A stretch of 44,113 nucleotides of DNA from a virus. Below are positions 36,818 to 43,312 of this stretch, piece by piece (position 1 is the first letter of the stretch; every line of letters begins with the position of its first letter). The notes below the pieces were generated by a model, which worked only from the letters and a program-made list of their open reading frames with translations, was not told the origin of the DNA and did no database searches. The stretch covers positions 1-44,113 of the IMG/VR virus record IMGVR_UViG_3300018815_000428, one strand, 5' to 3'. A program made the position numbers and the translations under genes.

Positions 36818-36893
36818 GGGTAATGGCGGATAGACACCGTTCCGCCCCTTGTAAGTCCTGCGATTAGTCGCCCTGTTAGTCGAGAAACGTGAG
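36782..36893. repeat. short direct repeats with 12-bp period
   Basis: CGCAGTAAGT occurs twice 12 bp apart (from 36784 and 36796), and TTAGTCG twice 12 bp apart (near 36864 and 36876); GTAAGT occurs again between them. GGCGGA/TCCGCC (36825-36830, 36841-36846) forms a hairpin in the middle. Regular spacing suggests a protein-binding array. Confidence 0.45.
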
Positions 36894-36911
36894 CTTAGAA
36901 ATTTGTGCAAG

Positions 36912-37025
36912 CCACCTGGGCGTGATGCCCAGGGCCTCCAGATAGCAGCCTGCAACGAATGGCATTCGGCAGCAGGGACATTGCCAGTCCTATGACTGCG
37001 CGGGCTGCTTTCTGGTGGTGAATGC
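36912..37025 (+). ncRNA. structured RNA element B
   Basis: Same build as element A: CCACC and hairpin CCTGGGC-GTGAT-GCCCAGG (36915-36933); CCAG/CTGG and AGCAGCC/GGCTGCT (36944-36950 with 37003-37009) as the main helix, enclosing CGAAT-GGC-ATTCG (36956-36968) and CAGTC-CTAT-GACTG (36985-36998); GGTGG (37014-37018) can pair with the opening CCACC; TGGTGAATGC (37016-37025) ends it. The helices match element A in place but not in bases. A GCCC/GGGC hairpin follows (37024-37040). Confidence 0.65.
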
Positions 37026-37130
37026 CCAGTGGTGATGGGCAATGGACTGAATGTCGTCAAAAGACGCTGGCTCAACCGGTCCGCCAGCAAGCCGGAGATA
37101 CCACCGGCCACCACCAACCCCACACAACCC

Positions 37131-37153
37131 AAGCCGCCTAGTGCGGCTTTTTT
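37131..37153 (+). terminator. terminator before the 37170 gene
   Basis: AAGCCGC-CTAGT-GCGGCTT followed by TTTT. As with element A, a terminator stands behind the structured element and before the next gene's ribosome site. Confidence 0.8.
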
Positions 37154-37169
37154 CATGCCAGGAGGCCCG

Positions 37170-37457
37170 ATGTCATTTGAAGTCCTGATGCGCCAATGCG
37201 CAGACCACGAAGACCAATTGCAGCGCGAGGCCGCAGAGCTTGAGCGCGAAGAAGCCCGACTTGCAGCCCTAGCGCTGATTGAGGCGCGAATGGGTGATGT
37301 CGACAAGATTTGGTCAGCAACAGACCACGGAGACAACGCCAAGGAGGTGATCGCGGCCCTGCTGCAGTGTGCGCAAGACGGGCACCAGTCAGCAAAGCTG
37401 GTGATCAAGTTGCTGGTGAATACGTATGGTGCAAATAACGCAGAGGTAAAAGCATGA
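37170..37457 (+). CDS. small helical early protein
   Basis: 95 residues from the ATG at 37170 (CAGGAGG 5 nt upstream). The first half is a charged coiled coil (HEDQLQREAAELEREEARLAALALIEARMG), the second a helical domain. Overlaps the next start as ATGA. No family recognised. Confidence 0.6.
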   Translation: MSFEVLMRQCADHEDQLQREAAELEREEARLAALALIEARMGDVDKIWSATDHGDNAKEVIAALLQCAQDGHQSAKLVIKLLVNTYGANNAEVKA

Positions 37458-37798
37458 GCATGTTCAAGGACTACGTCACCAGCACAGCCTTCGCGCTGAC
37501 CATTTCCCGCCGCCAGATTGAGTGCATGTGCCAACTCGATCAACTTGGCGATTCGTGGATGTTCCTGACAACGTTCCGCGCGCTTGAGGGCAAAGGACTT
37601 GCGGAGCGTGTGAAACAAGACTTGGACCAGCACCAGGGCACCTATGTGCGGCTGACTGAGGCAGGCCGCGCAGTCATCCCGCTGCTCAAGTTGGCGGGGC
37701 TGTACATCACCTATCCGAAGTGGCCGGAGCCGGTCGAACTGCCGCCCATCAATGTTGTCGTCAAGCGCAAGCCAGCTCCGACCGAGGAAACACAATGA
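37454..37798 (+). CDS. putative winged-helix regulator
   Basis: 114 residues. ISRRQIECMCQLDQLGDSWMFLTTFRALEGKGLAERV gives a helix-turn-helix pattern and TYVRLTEAGRAVIPLLKLAGL a wing and dimer helix in the MarR style (about 17-85). The C-terminus is Pro/Lys-rich. Coupled to both neighbours by ATGA overlaps. Confidence 0.55.
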   Translation: MSMFKDYVTSTAFALTISRRQIECMCQLDQLGDSWMFLTTFRALEGKGLAERVKQDLDQHQGTYVRLTEAGRAVIPLLKLAGLYITYPKWPEPVELPPINVVVKRKPAPTEETQ

Positions 37799-38031
37799 AC
37801 CGCATTCACCCCAATTGGCAAACAGCCGCAGCAATAGCAGCCCTCCTAGGCTGCTTTTTTTTGGCGCAATGGCTGGATGGCCCTGGCGAGATACAGGCCC
37901 AAGAGGACACCGCAGCAAGCCTGCGCGATGCCCTAGCCCAGGCACAGAAAGACCGCCCCGAACTGTGGACAGCAGAGCACAAGGTAAGGGCTGATGTTGC
38001 GGTGGGGATTGTTGCAAGGAGTGAGAGATGA
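37795..38031 (+). CDS. small membrane-anchored protein
   Basis: 78 residues from the ATG at 37795. One N-terminal membrane helix (about 12-30, AAIAALLGCFFLAQWL), then an acidic helical part (EDTAASLRDALAQAQKDRPELW). The composition of the segment and the TCCTAGGCTGC around 37845 is also hairpin-forming. Coupled by ATGA on both sides. Function unknown. Confidence 0.55.
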   Translation: MNRIHPNWQTAAAIAALLGCFFLAQWLDGPGEIQAQEDTAASLRDALAQAQKDRPELWTAEHKVRADVAVGIVARSER

Positions 38032-38300
38032 AAACAACCATCAAGGGGTTTATTACCCACTGCGAAGGCGATTTCCAGTTCTTCTCGGCGGAAATGCAGG
38101 AGTACGGCTACGCAACCGTTATGCCTTACTCCATCGAGGTTGAGATACCTGACGCTTTCGACCCGACTGCGGCGCAAGTTGCCTTGTTGGAGGCCTCCAA
38201 GCAAAAGGCCCGCGCCGACTTCCAAGCCCGCATCACCGAGATTGACCGCCAGATCCAAAGCCTGTTGGCAATCGAGCACCAGGAGGCCAGCCATGGGTGA
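38028..38300 (+). CDS. small phage protein with C-terminal coiled coil
   Basis: 90 residues. The beta-rich start (MKTTIKGFITHCEGDFQFFSAEMQEYGYATVMPYSIEVEIPDAFDP) is a pattern shared with other small phage proteins; the second half is a coiled coil (ASKQKARADFQARITEIDRQIQSLLAIE). Function unknown; translationally coupled to its neighbour upstream. Confidence 0.6.
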   Translation: MKTTIKGFITHCEGDFQFFSAEMQEYGYATVMPYSIEVEIPDAFDPTAAQVALLEASKQKARADFQARITEIDRQIQSLLAIEHQEASHG

Positions 38301-38682
38301 AATGAAGCCGACGCCGGGGCCTTGGTGGACCGATGAATATGGTGGTTTGCGCCATGGGTCCGCGCGAGAGAACGACACCGTTCCTGTTGAAGGAGTGGCT
38401 CTAATTAGCGGGAGTCTTGATTCCCCGCGAGTACGGCAGGCTCGCGCCAACCGGGATCTATTGCTGGAAGCCGGAACAGTGTTTCACAACACTGGCCTGT
38501 CACCTGTGCAGTTAGTGGAGATGGTGAAGGAGTTGAAAGAGGCGCTGCGAGATATGAATGCAGGATGGGACTACATCCGGCGAACGCATGGCGACCTCTA
38601 CGGCGTAGGCTGGGATCGCTGCGAAGAAAAGGCCAGCGCCGCACTAGCCAAGTGCGAAGGAGTGGGCAATGACAGAGCATGA
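38293..38682 (+). CDS. conserved phage protein with TPGPW motif
   Basis: 129 residues from the ATG at 38293 (AGGAGG 6 nt upstream, inside the previous gene). It starts MGEMKPTPGPWWTDEY, a motif that opens many short phage proteins, followed by VALISGS and then ARANRDLLLEAGTVFHNTGLSPVQLVEMVKELKEALRD, a form often seen in these proteins. Function unknown. Confidence 0.65.
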   Translation: MGEMKPTPGPWWTDEYGGLRHGSARENDTVPVEGVALISGSLDSPRVRQARANRDLLLEAGTVFHNTGLSPVQLVEMVKELKEALRDMNAGWDYIRRTHGDLYGVGWDRCEEKASAALAKCEGVGNDRA

Positions 38683-38866
38683 AATCGTTCAGGTCAACCC
38701 AGAGCGCGAAACGTTCGGCGGCTGCATGGTGGTTGTCACCGAAGTCAAGCCGTGGGGCATTCAGGGCTATGTGCAGTCTGCTGGAGTGCCTGGGCAGCAG
38801 TACATACGACTCAAGACCGAAGAGTTCCAGCCAACTGGAGGAAAGGCCGTGTGGGTAGTGCCATGA
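38669..38866 (+). CDS. small beta-rich early protein
   Basis: 65 residues with an SH3-like strand pattern (ETFGGCMVVVTEVKPWGIQGYVQS). ATG at 38669 overlaps the previous gene by 14 bp. Similar short proteins occur beside recombination genes in related phages; function unknown. Confidence 0.6.
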   Translation: MTEHEIVQVNPERETFGGCMVVVTEVKPWGIQGYVQSAGVPGQQYIRLKTEEFQPTGGKAVWVVP

Positions 38867-38982
38867 CCAACACCGATGACATAGAGATAGGCCTAGACGA
38901 CCTGCTATTTCTGATCGTCTTGGCTACTCCATTTATTGCAGTCTTCAGCTTTGCTGCTGGGGTGCTGTATCCCTACTACTGA
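38863..38982 (+). CDS. 39-residue single-span membrane peptide
   Basis: ATG at 38863 overlaps the previous stop as ATGA. An acidic N-terminus (TNTDDIEIGLDDLL) is followed by one membrane helix (LFLIVLATPFIAVFSFAAGVLY). The charge pattern puts the N-terminus outside or in a polar pocket. Function unknown. Confidence 0.5.
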   Translation: MTNTDDIEIGLDDLLFLIVLATPFIAVFSFAAGVLYPYY

Positions 38983-38991
38983 AAGAACACC

Positions 38992-39501
38992 ATGAGCAAG
39001 ACGCACTACAAGCGCTTGATGAACCCCGACTACATCGGCGCCTATTCGCTCAACGAAGGCGAAGACCTGACGGTGGTTATCGCCCATGTTGCGCGTGAAG
39101 TCATCACCGGGACCGGCGGCAAGAAAGAGGAATGCACAGTGGCTCACCTCAAGAACCAGAAGCCGATGATCCTCAACAGCACGAACCAGAAGAGCATTGC
39201 GAAGCTCTACGGGCCGTATATCGAGGATTGGGCGGGTAAGCCCATCACCCTGTTTGCCAGCACCACGAAGCTCGCTGGCGACACCGTGGAGTGCCTGCGC
39301 ATACGTCCGACTGTGGCGAAGCGCACCCTGCCCAAGATCACCGATGAACGCCTCAAAGCGGCGGTGGACAAGATCAAAGCCGGGGAATACACGGCAGAGA
39401 AGGTGCGCGGCAACTTCACTCTGACGCAAGAACAGGATGAATGGCTCACACAAGAACTGCAAGTTGCATCGGCTGGCGTACCTGAGGATGCGCCCGCATG
39501 A
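38992..39501 (+). CDS. conserved protein of the recombination module
   Basis: 169 residues, directly upstream of the exonuclease and overlapping it by 4 bp. Opens MSKTHYKRLMNPDYIGAYSL, with a mixed alpha/beta body and a C-terminal helical region (LKAAVDKIKAGEYTAEKV). In comparable phages this position is held by proteins always paired with a YqaJ exonuclease, so an annealing or loading role is possible. No motif identified. Confidence 0.6.
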   Translation: MSKTHYKRLMNPDYIGAYSLNEGEDLTVVIAHVAREVITGTGGKKEECTVAHLKNQKPMILNSTNQKSIAKLYGPYIEDWAGKPITLFASTTKLAGDTVECLRIRPTVAKRTLPKITDERLKAAVDKIKAGEYTAEKVRGNFTLTQEQDEWLTQELQVASAGVPEDAPA

Positions 39502-40223
39502 AGCCGTTCAAGTTCCGTGCATCCAGCTTGGGACGGATCATGACGGATGCACAGTCCATCGACCCGGCTCTGCTGACAGATGACCTCGCAGCCATTGCGC
39601 GCAAGACCAAGAAGACCGGCGAGGAAAAGGCCTTGCTGGCGCCGCTGAAAGAGCAATCCCTTTCGGCGGGTGCCAAGACCTACCTGGACCAGCTCGCAAA
39701 GGAGTTCGTCTACGGCTACGAACAGACGTTCTCCAGCAAGTTCACGGAAAAGGGCCAGATGGTCGAGCAAGACTCCATCGACCTATACAACTCGGTGTTT
39801 TTTTCCTCAGTCGAAAAGAACTCCGAGCGCCGGGACAACGAATGGATCACCGGAGAGTGCGACATCGTGCAACCGCGCCGCATCACGGACATTAAGTCAG
39901 CGTGGTCGCTGGCGACGTTTCCGGCCACCGCCGCACAGGCCCACGACGCCGACTATGAATGGCAAGGGCGTGCGTACATGTGGCTATGGGACAAGCTCGA
40001 GTTTGAAGTGGCGTGGTGCCTTGTAGATACCCCGCCCGATCTGATCGGCTATGAGGATGAATCGCTGCACTACGTGTCGCACATCAACCCGGCCTTGCGC
40101 GTGACCCGCGTTCTCTACCGGCGTGATCTAGCGGCAGAAGAGCGCATCAAGATCAAGGTGCAGGCTGCAAACGCCTACATCGAAAAGACCATCCACGAAA
40201 TCGTGGAGCAACACCCCGTTTAA
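39498..40223 (+). CDS. YqaJ / lambda-Exo-like nuclease
   Basis: 241 residues with the PD-(D/E)XK signature: Glu in EKGQMVEQDSI (about 90), Asp in ITGECDIV (about 120), and Asp-x-Lys in ITDIKSAWS (about 130), then a Gln/Tyr helix (YEWQGRAYMWLWD) as in YqaJ proteins. It would chew one DNA strand to start phage recombination, together with the SSB-like protein downstream and RusA elsewhere. No RecT/Bet annealase is recognisable in this window. Confidence 0.85.
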   Translation: MKPFKFRASSLGRIMTDAQSIDPALLTDDLAAIARKTKKTGEEKALLAPLKEQSLSAGAKTYLDQLAKEFVYGYEQTFSSKFTEKGQMVEQDSIDLYNSVFFSSVEKNSERRDNEWITGECDIVQPRRITDIKSAWSLATFPATAAQAHDADYEWQGRAYMWLWDKLEFEVAWCLVDTPPDLIGYEDESLHYVSHINPALRVTRVLYRRDLAAEERIKIKVQAANAYIEKTIHEIVEQHPV

Positions 40224-40268
40224 CCAACTCCTGCCGCGCTGGGCGGCGGGCAATTTGAAAGGGCCATC

Positions 40269-40535
40269 ATGGCACGCAAGTACGAAGTAACCGCAGTCAC
40301 TGGCAAGTACACCGACAGCACCGGAGCAGAGAAGAGCCGCTATCAAACGCTGGGCTCTGTGATCGAAACAAAGAACGGGCTGATGCTCAAGCTGGAGGCT
40401 GTGCCCATCGGCTGGGATGGCTGGGCCTACCTGAATGACCCGAAGCCGCGCGATGGCCAACAGGCGCCGCAGCAACGACCGCAGCAGCGACAGGCGCCGC
40501 AGCAGGACGGCTACGACGACATCCCACCCTTCTGA
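40269..40535 (+). CDS. SSB-like single-strand binding protein, short
   Basis: 88 residues. A small beta-rich N-terminal part (KYEVTAVTGKYTDSTGAEKSRYQTLGSVI and LMLKLEAVPIG) is followed by a Gln/Pro-rich linker (about 62-80) and the acidic tip YDDIPPF, which copies the C-terminal partner-binding tip of bacterial SSB. The core is shorter than an SSB OB fold. Positioned right after the exonuclease. Confidence 0.7.
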   Translation: MARKYEVTAVTGKYTDSTGAEKSRYQTLGSVIETKNGLMLKLEAVPIGWDGWAYLNDPKPRDGQQAPQQRPQQRQAPQQDGYDDIPPF

Positions 40536-40556
40536 CCTCCCCCACCCCACACACAG

Positions 40557-40575
40557 GCCCGCAATAGCGGGTCTT
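40557..40575 (+). terminator. weak terminator after SSB-like gene
   Basis: CCCGC-AATA-GCGGG hairpin (40558-40571) followed by TCTTTC. The T run is broken, so termination should be partial. Confidence 0.5.
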
Positions 40576-40593
40576 TCTGTTTCTGGAGCCACC

Positions 40594-40926
40594 ATGACCA
40601 AGACCGCCACATACAAAGCCATCGACCCATCTGAACTGAGCATCTCCAACGACCCGTACACAGGGCGCGAGCGCTCAGAAGAAGGCAAGTACGCCCCACT
40701 GTTCCGCAAGGTCAAGCAGGGCCAGCGCATCGTCTGCCCAGAAGGCCGTGCCGGTGGTATTGCCAACGCTTACGCCAAGTGGCTCAAGAAGAACGTTGGC
40801 GCCAAGCAGCCGATTGTCCGCACCAAAGACCGCTGCGATGACGGCAAGGGCGGCGTGTGGTGGCTGGGCGAGAAAGAGGCCAAGCCTGCATCAACCGTCT
40901 GGGCGCCACTCAAGAAGGCCGCATAA
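40594..40926 (+). CDS. conserved hypothetical protein
   Basis: 110 residues from the ATG at 40594. Basic and rich in Lys (YAPLFRKVKQGQRIVCPEGRAGGIANAYAKWLKKNVGAKQPIVRTKDRCDDGKGG); probably a small nucleic-acid-binding fold. It follows the recombination module. No family recognised. Confidence 0.55.
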   Translation: MTKTATYKAIDPSELSISNDPYTGRERSEEGKYAPLFRKVKQGQRIVCPEGRAGGIANAYAKWLKKNVGAKQPIVRTKDRCDDGKGGVWWLGEKEAKPASTVWAPLKKAA

Positions 40927-40950
40927 CTAGCCGTTGCACAAGGATTCCCC

Positions 40951-41856
40951 ATGACCGATAAAACAGACATGAGCCTGCGCGATGCAGCGCAAGCAGTTAT
41001 TGACCGCTGGGAGACGCCTCTATGGAAGGATGCGCCAGCGACGGCGGTTTTCATCGCGGATCTGCGCAAGGCGCTTGCCCGGGATGCTGGCCGCGCCTCC
41101 CTCGCAGCAAGTGCGGGGAGTGCTATCACACCCGAAACGGGAAATCCCGTTTCGGCACAGGGAGCGGCTATCACATCTGAATCCGGCGCAGCAAGTGCTG
41201 GGAGTGAGCCAGTGGCGGCTTATTCCATTGACGCCGACCCGCTGGGCATTCGCTCAACCGTTGCAGAGTCAATCACCGGGGCGCTTGCATTTGGAGCGCA
41301 GGGCGTCAACCCGCCGCCAGAAGGTCATTGGCTGGCGCCATTCTGGAAGGCCGCCATGGAAGACAAGGAGGCCTTGCGAGTCAAGCGTGATCTGCGGAAC
41401 GAGTTGCAACAGCAGTGTTCGACGTGGGGGACGTACTGGCGCGGGTCGGATGCTCACGGCGTAGTGCTTTCCCATCCGCAGGCGGTGGAGCTGTTGGAGA
41501 ACGCTCTTGGTGTCGAGGTGGAAATAAAGGTTCAGGGGTGCCAAGTATGCGATTACACCGGGGCAATCGGCGACATGCCGTGTCCTGCCTGCCCCCACCT
41601 CTCTCCCCTAGAGGGAGCAGGGTGGCAACCAATCGAGACAGCTCCGAAGGATGGAGTGGAGATCATTCTTCGGCGCGGAGATCGCATAGGGTGTGCAATG
41701 TGGTGCCATTGGCCAGCTACCGAGGTCGAAGAAGCTGGGGCCGGATGGTCAGTAGGCCTTGATGGCTACACATGGGATGGCCAAGATGCACCTACCCACT
41801 GGATGCCCCTTCCTCCACCGCCCACCTCATCTGCGGATAGCAGAAAGGGGGAGTGA
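40951..41856 (+). CDS. composite protein with DUF551-like C-terminus
   Basis: 301 residues from the ATG at 40951. An N-terminal helical part (DMSLRDAAQAVIDRWETP) is followed by a low-complexity Ala/Ser/Gly tract (about 48-85) that contains an 11-bp DNA palindrome, a middle region, a CxxC...CPACP segment (about 192-210) and a C-terminal domain WQPIETAPKDGVEIILR...HWMPLPPPP that matches the DUF551 pattern. Such mosaic proteins are assembled from modules in early regions of many prophages. Function unknown. Confidence 0.65.
   Translation: MTDKTDMSLRDAAQAVIDRWETPLWKDAPATAVFIADLRKALARDAGRASLAASAGSAITPETGNPVSAQGAAITSESGAASAGSEPVAAYSIDADPLGIRSTVAESITGALAFGAQGVNPPPEGHWLAPFWKAAMEDKEALRVKRDLRNELQQQCSTWGTYWRGSDAHGVVLSHPQAVELLENALGVEVEIKVQGCQVCDYTGAIGDMPCPACPHLSPLEGAGWQPIETAPKDGVEIILRRGDRIGCAMWCHWPATEVEEAGAGWSVGLDGYTWDGQDAPTHWMPLPPPPTSSADSRKGE
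41132..41155. repeat. palindromic insert inside coding sequence
   Basis: CCGAAACGGGA (41132-41142) and TCCCGTTTCGG (41145-41155) are perfect inverted 11-mers with a 2-nt gap. It sits in frame in the Ala/Ser tract as PETGNPVSA. The look is of a small mobile palindrome of the REP-like kind. Flanking copies of GCAAGTGC-GGGAGTG (41107, 41193) suggest local duplication. Confidence 0.65.
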
Positions 41857-42209
41857 TGGCTAAATTGACGATTTCCCCTGTAAGCTTCCGCGAGGCATGC
41901 GAGTTTGTGGCCGCTCATCACCGGCACAACAAGCCGCCGCGAGGGCACAAGTTCAGCATAGGACTGGTGCGCGATGACCTGCTGCCGGATGATCCACGAC
42001 TCGTCGGTGTGGCGATGGCTGGCCGCCCAGTGGCGCGCGCTCTAGATGATGGCGTGACGCTGGAGGCCAACCGGACCTGCACGGACGGCACGCGCAACGC
42101 CAACAGCATGCTCTACGGAGCAGTCTGGCGCGCAGCTGTTGCGTTGGGCTACCGCCGCTGCCTCGAATCTATCCTCGCAGCCCGCAAGCAAGGAGCAAAC
42201 CATGACTGA
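41856..42209 (+). CDS. XF1762-like protein, C-terminus truncated
   Basis: 117 residues from the ATG at 41856, overlapping the previous stop. ISPVSFREACEFVAAHHRHNKPPRGHKFSIGL, VGVAMAGRPVARALDDG and EANRTCTDGTRNANSMLYGAVWRAAVALGYRR match the XF1762 phage family, which is related to acyltransferase-like folds. Family members known to me run on for about 50 more residues after GYRR; here the frame leaves the family and ends within 16 residues. Likely a truncated, perhaps inactive copy. Confidence 0.7.
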   Translation: MAKLTISPVSFREACEFVAAHHRHNKPPRGHKFSIGLVRDDLLPDDPRLVGVAMAGRPVARALDDGVTLEANRTCTDGTRNANSMLYGAVWRAAVALGYRRCLESILAARKQGANHD

Positions 42210-42657
42210 GCCGACACAACCATGCGGCACCTGCGGGATGCCCTGCACTCCCGGCGAGTACCACCCCTACGCAGCCTGCCTGATGTTCCGGGCGTGCCAC
42301 AACTCCGAGACGGTGCGCGCGAATCTGGAGGCTGTGCGGGGCACGCCGCCAGCAGTGGCGGGAGAGCCAGAAGGCTGGATAACGTGGTTCCGCACCCCAA
42401 ACGGTAGCAGGGAGCCGATCTACTCTCACGGAACAAAGAAGCCAAGTCACGGCGCTGAGCTGGATGCATTGTTGCGCAAGTATCCGGTATTCACCACCCC
42501 GCAGCCCACCCAGGCGCAGGCCGGGGCGGTGCCGCTGACGGAGGAGCAGGTTGCAGAGGGTTTCGCAAAACGATCACGCCACATCGGACTTTTCATGAGC
42601 GGCGTGCGCTTCGCAGAGCAGCACCACGGCATCAAAGGAGGCCAGCATGGCCTGTAA
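42202..42657 (+). CDS. mosaic phage protein with N-terminal Cys cluster
   Basis: 151 residues from the ATG at 42202 (AAGGAG 6 nt upstream). CGTCGMPCTPGEYHPYAACLMFRAC contains a Cys/His cluster likely to bind zinc; the middle (GWITWFRTPNG) and the C-terminal LTEEQVAEGFAKRSRHIGLFMSGVRFAEQHHGI are modules also seen in other short prophage proteins. Ends in GGQHG, shared with the next gene because of a repeated ribosome site. Function unknown. Confidence 0.6.
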   Translation: MTEPTQPCGTCGMPCTPGEYHPYAACLMFRACHNSETVRANLEAVRGTPPAVAGEPEGWITWFRTPNGSREPIYSHGTKKPSHGAELDALLRKYPVFTTPQPTQAQAGAVPLTEEQVAEGFAKRSRHIGLFMSGVRFAEQHHGIKGGQHGL

Positions 42658-42775
42658 CATCGAAGAAATCAAAGGCTTGATGTGGTTGGCTGCTTCGCTT
42701 TTCATCTTGGCAGTCTGGAACATCGCCGCTGTGTGGCTGATCATTTCGACAAGAAAAGGAGGCCAGCATGGCTAG
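42647..42775 (+). CDS. 42-residue single-span membrane peptide
   Basis: ATG at 42647 with AAAGGAGG 6 nt upstream, inside the preceding gene. MACNIEEIKGLMWLAASLFILAVWNIAAVWLII forms one membrane helix; the basic tail ends RKGGQHG. Too short for family recognition. Confidence 0.5.
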   Translation: MACNIEEIKGLMWLAASLFILAVWNIAAVWLIISTRKGGQHG

Positions 42776-42908
42776 CCGCAGACTCCGAGAGCGCGAGGAC
42801 GTCTACAACACAAAGCACTACCCCGAGCGCTGGCAGGACGGCCGAGACAGCGACGACTACGAACTGCCAGAGCCGGAGGAAGAAACCCCGGTGAACACCA
42901 CTCACTAG
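42768..42908 (+). CDS. small charged protein
   Basis: 46 residues, ATG at 42768 with the same AAAGGAGG site as the gene before. The first half is basic with RERED, the middle has YNTKHYPERWQDGRDSDDYEL, and the end is acidic and Pro-rich. No family recognised. A terminator begins at its stop. Confidence 0.5.
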   Translation: MASRRLREREDVYNTKHYPERWQDGRDSDDYELPEPEEETPVNTTH

Positions 42909-42929
42909 CCGCCTTGAGCGGCTTTTTTC
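42907..42929 (+). terminator. terminator after the 42768 gene
   Basis: AGCCGC-CTTGA-GCGGCT followed by TTTTT, starting in the stop codon of the preceding gene. Confidence 0.8.
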
Positions 42930-42942
42930 ATGGAGAAGCGAG

Positions 42943-43239
42943 ATGGACATTCAGCGATTGCGCAACCTGACAACGGGGCGCCTACACACCGCAATTGACC
43001 ACGTTTACCAGGACATCGAATTCTTCACTGGGTCACCGGGGATCTTCACGCACATGCTCCCGAACGCTCACCGCGCTATGGAGCCATTCATGCGCGAACA
43101 ATTCACAGACCCGCGACTTTGGGACGGAGCCTACGACGTTTCGCACGTTGGCGAGGTGGATGCAAAACCCATGAGCGCAGAGCAGCAGAAAGCGTTTTGG
43201 GAGCGATACCAAGCGCTGCCCAACCCTCTATTCGCATAA
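42943..43239 (+). CDS. conserved phage protein of unknown function
   Basis: 98 residues, ATG at 42943. MDIQRLRNLTTGRLHTAIDHVYQDIEFF, then HMLPNAHRAMEPFMRE and LWDGAYDVSHVGEVD, and a helix (EQQKAFWERYQALPNPLF) make up a conserved-looking soluble protein that I recall from early regions of related prophages. Function unknown. Confidence 0.6.
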   Translation: MDIQRLRNLTTGRLHTAIDHVYQDIEFFTGSPGIFTHMLPNAHRAMEPFMREQFTDPRLWDGAYDVSHVGEVDAKPMSAEQQKAFWERYQALPNPLFA

Positions 43240-43245
43240 CCACAC

Positions 43246-43266
43246 CGCCCCTCTAAGGGGCGTTTT
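43246..43266 (+). terminator. terminator (first of a pair)
   Basis: CGCCCC (43246-43251) and GGGGCG (43257-43262) with TTTT behind. It directly follows the stop of the 42943 gene. Confidence 0.75.
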
Positions 43267-43275
43267 CATTTCAAC

Positions 43276-43299
43276 AGCCCGCCGAGTGCGGGCTTTTTT
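43276..43299 (+). terminator. terminator (second of a pair)
   Basis: AGCCCGC (43276-43282) and GCGGGCT (43288-43294) followed by six T. With the first one it insulates the last gene, whose start lies 14 nt further on. Confidence 0.8.
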
Positions 43300-43312
43300 A
43301 CGCCCCTACACC

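Noticed and set aside
36758-38044. Long minus-strand open frame of 428 codons
   Set aside because: It runs against four well-formed, overlapping plus-strand genes with ribosome sites and crosses RNA element B and a terminator; composition is that of a GC-rich shadow frame.
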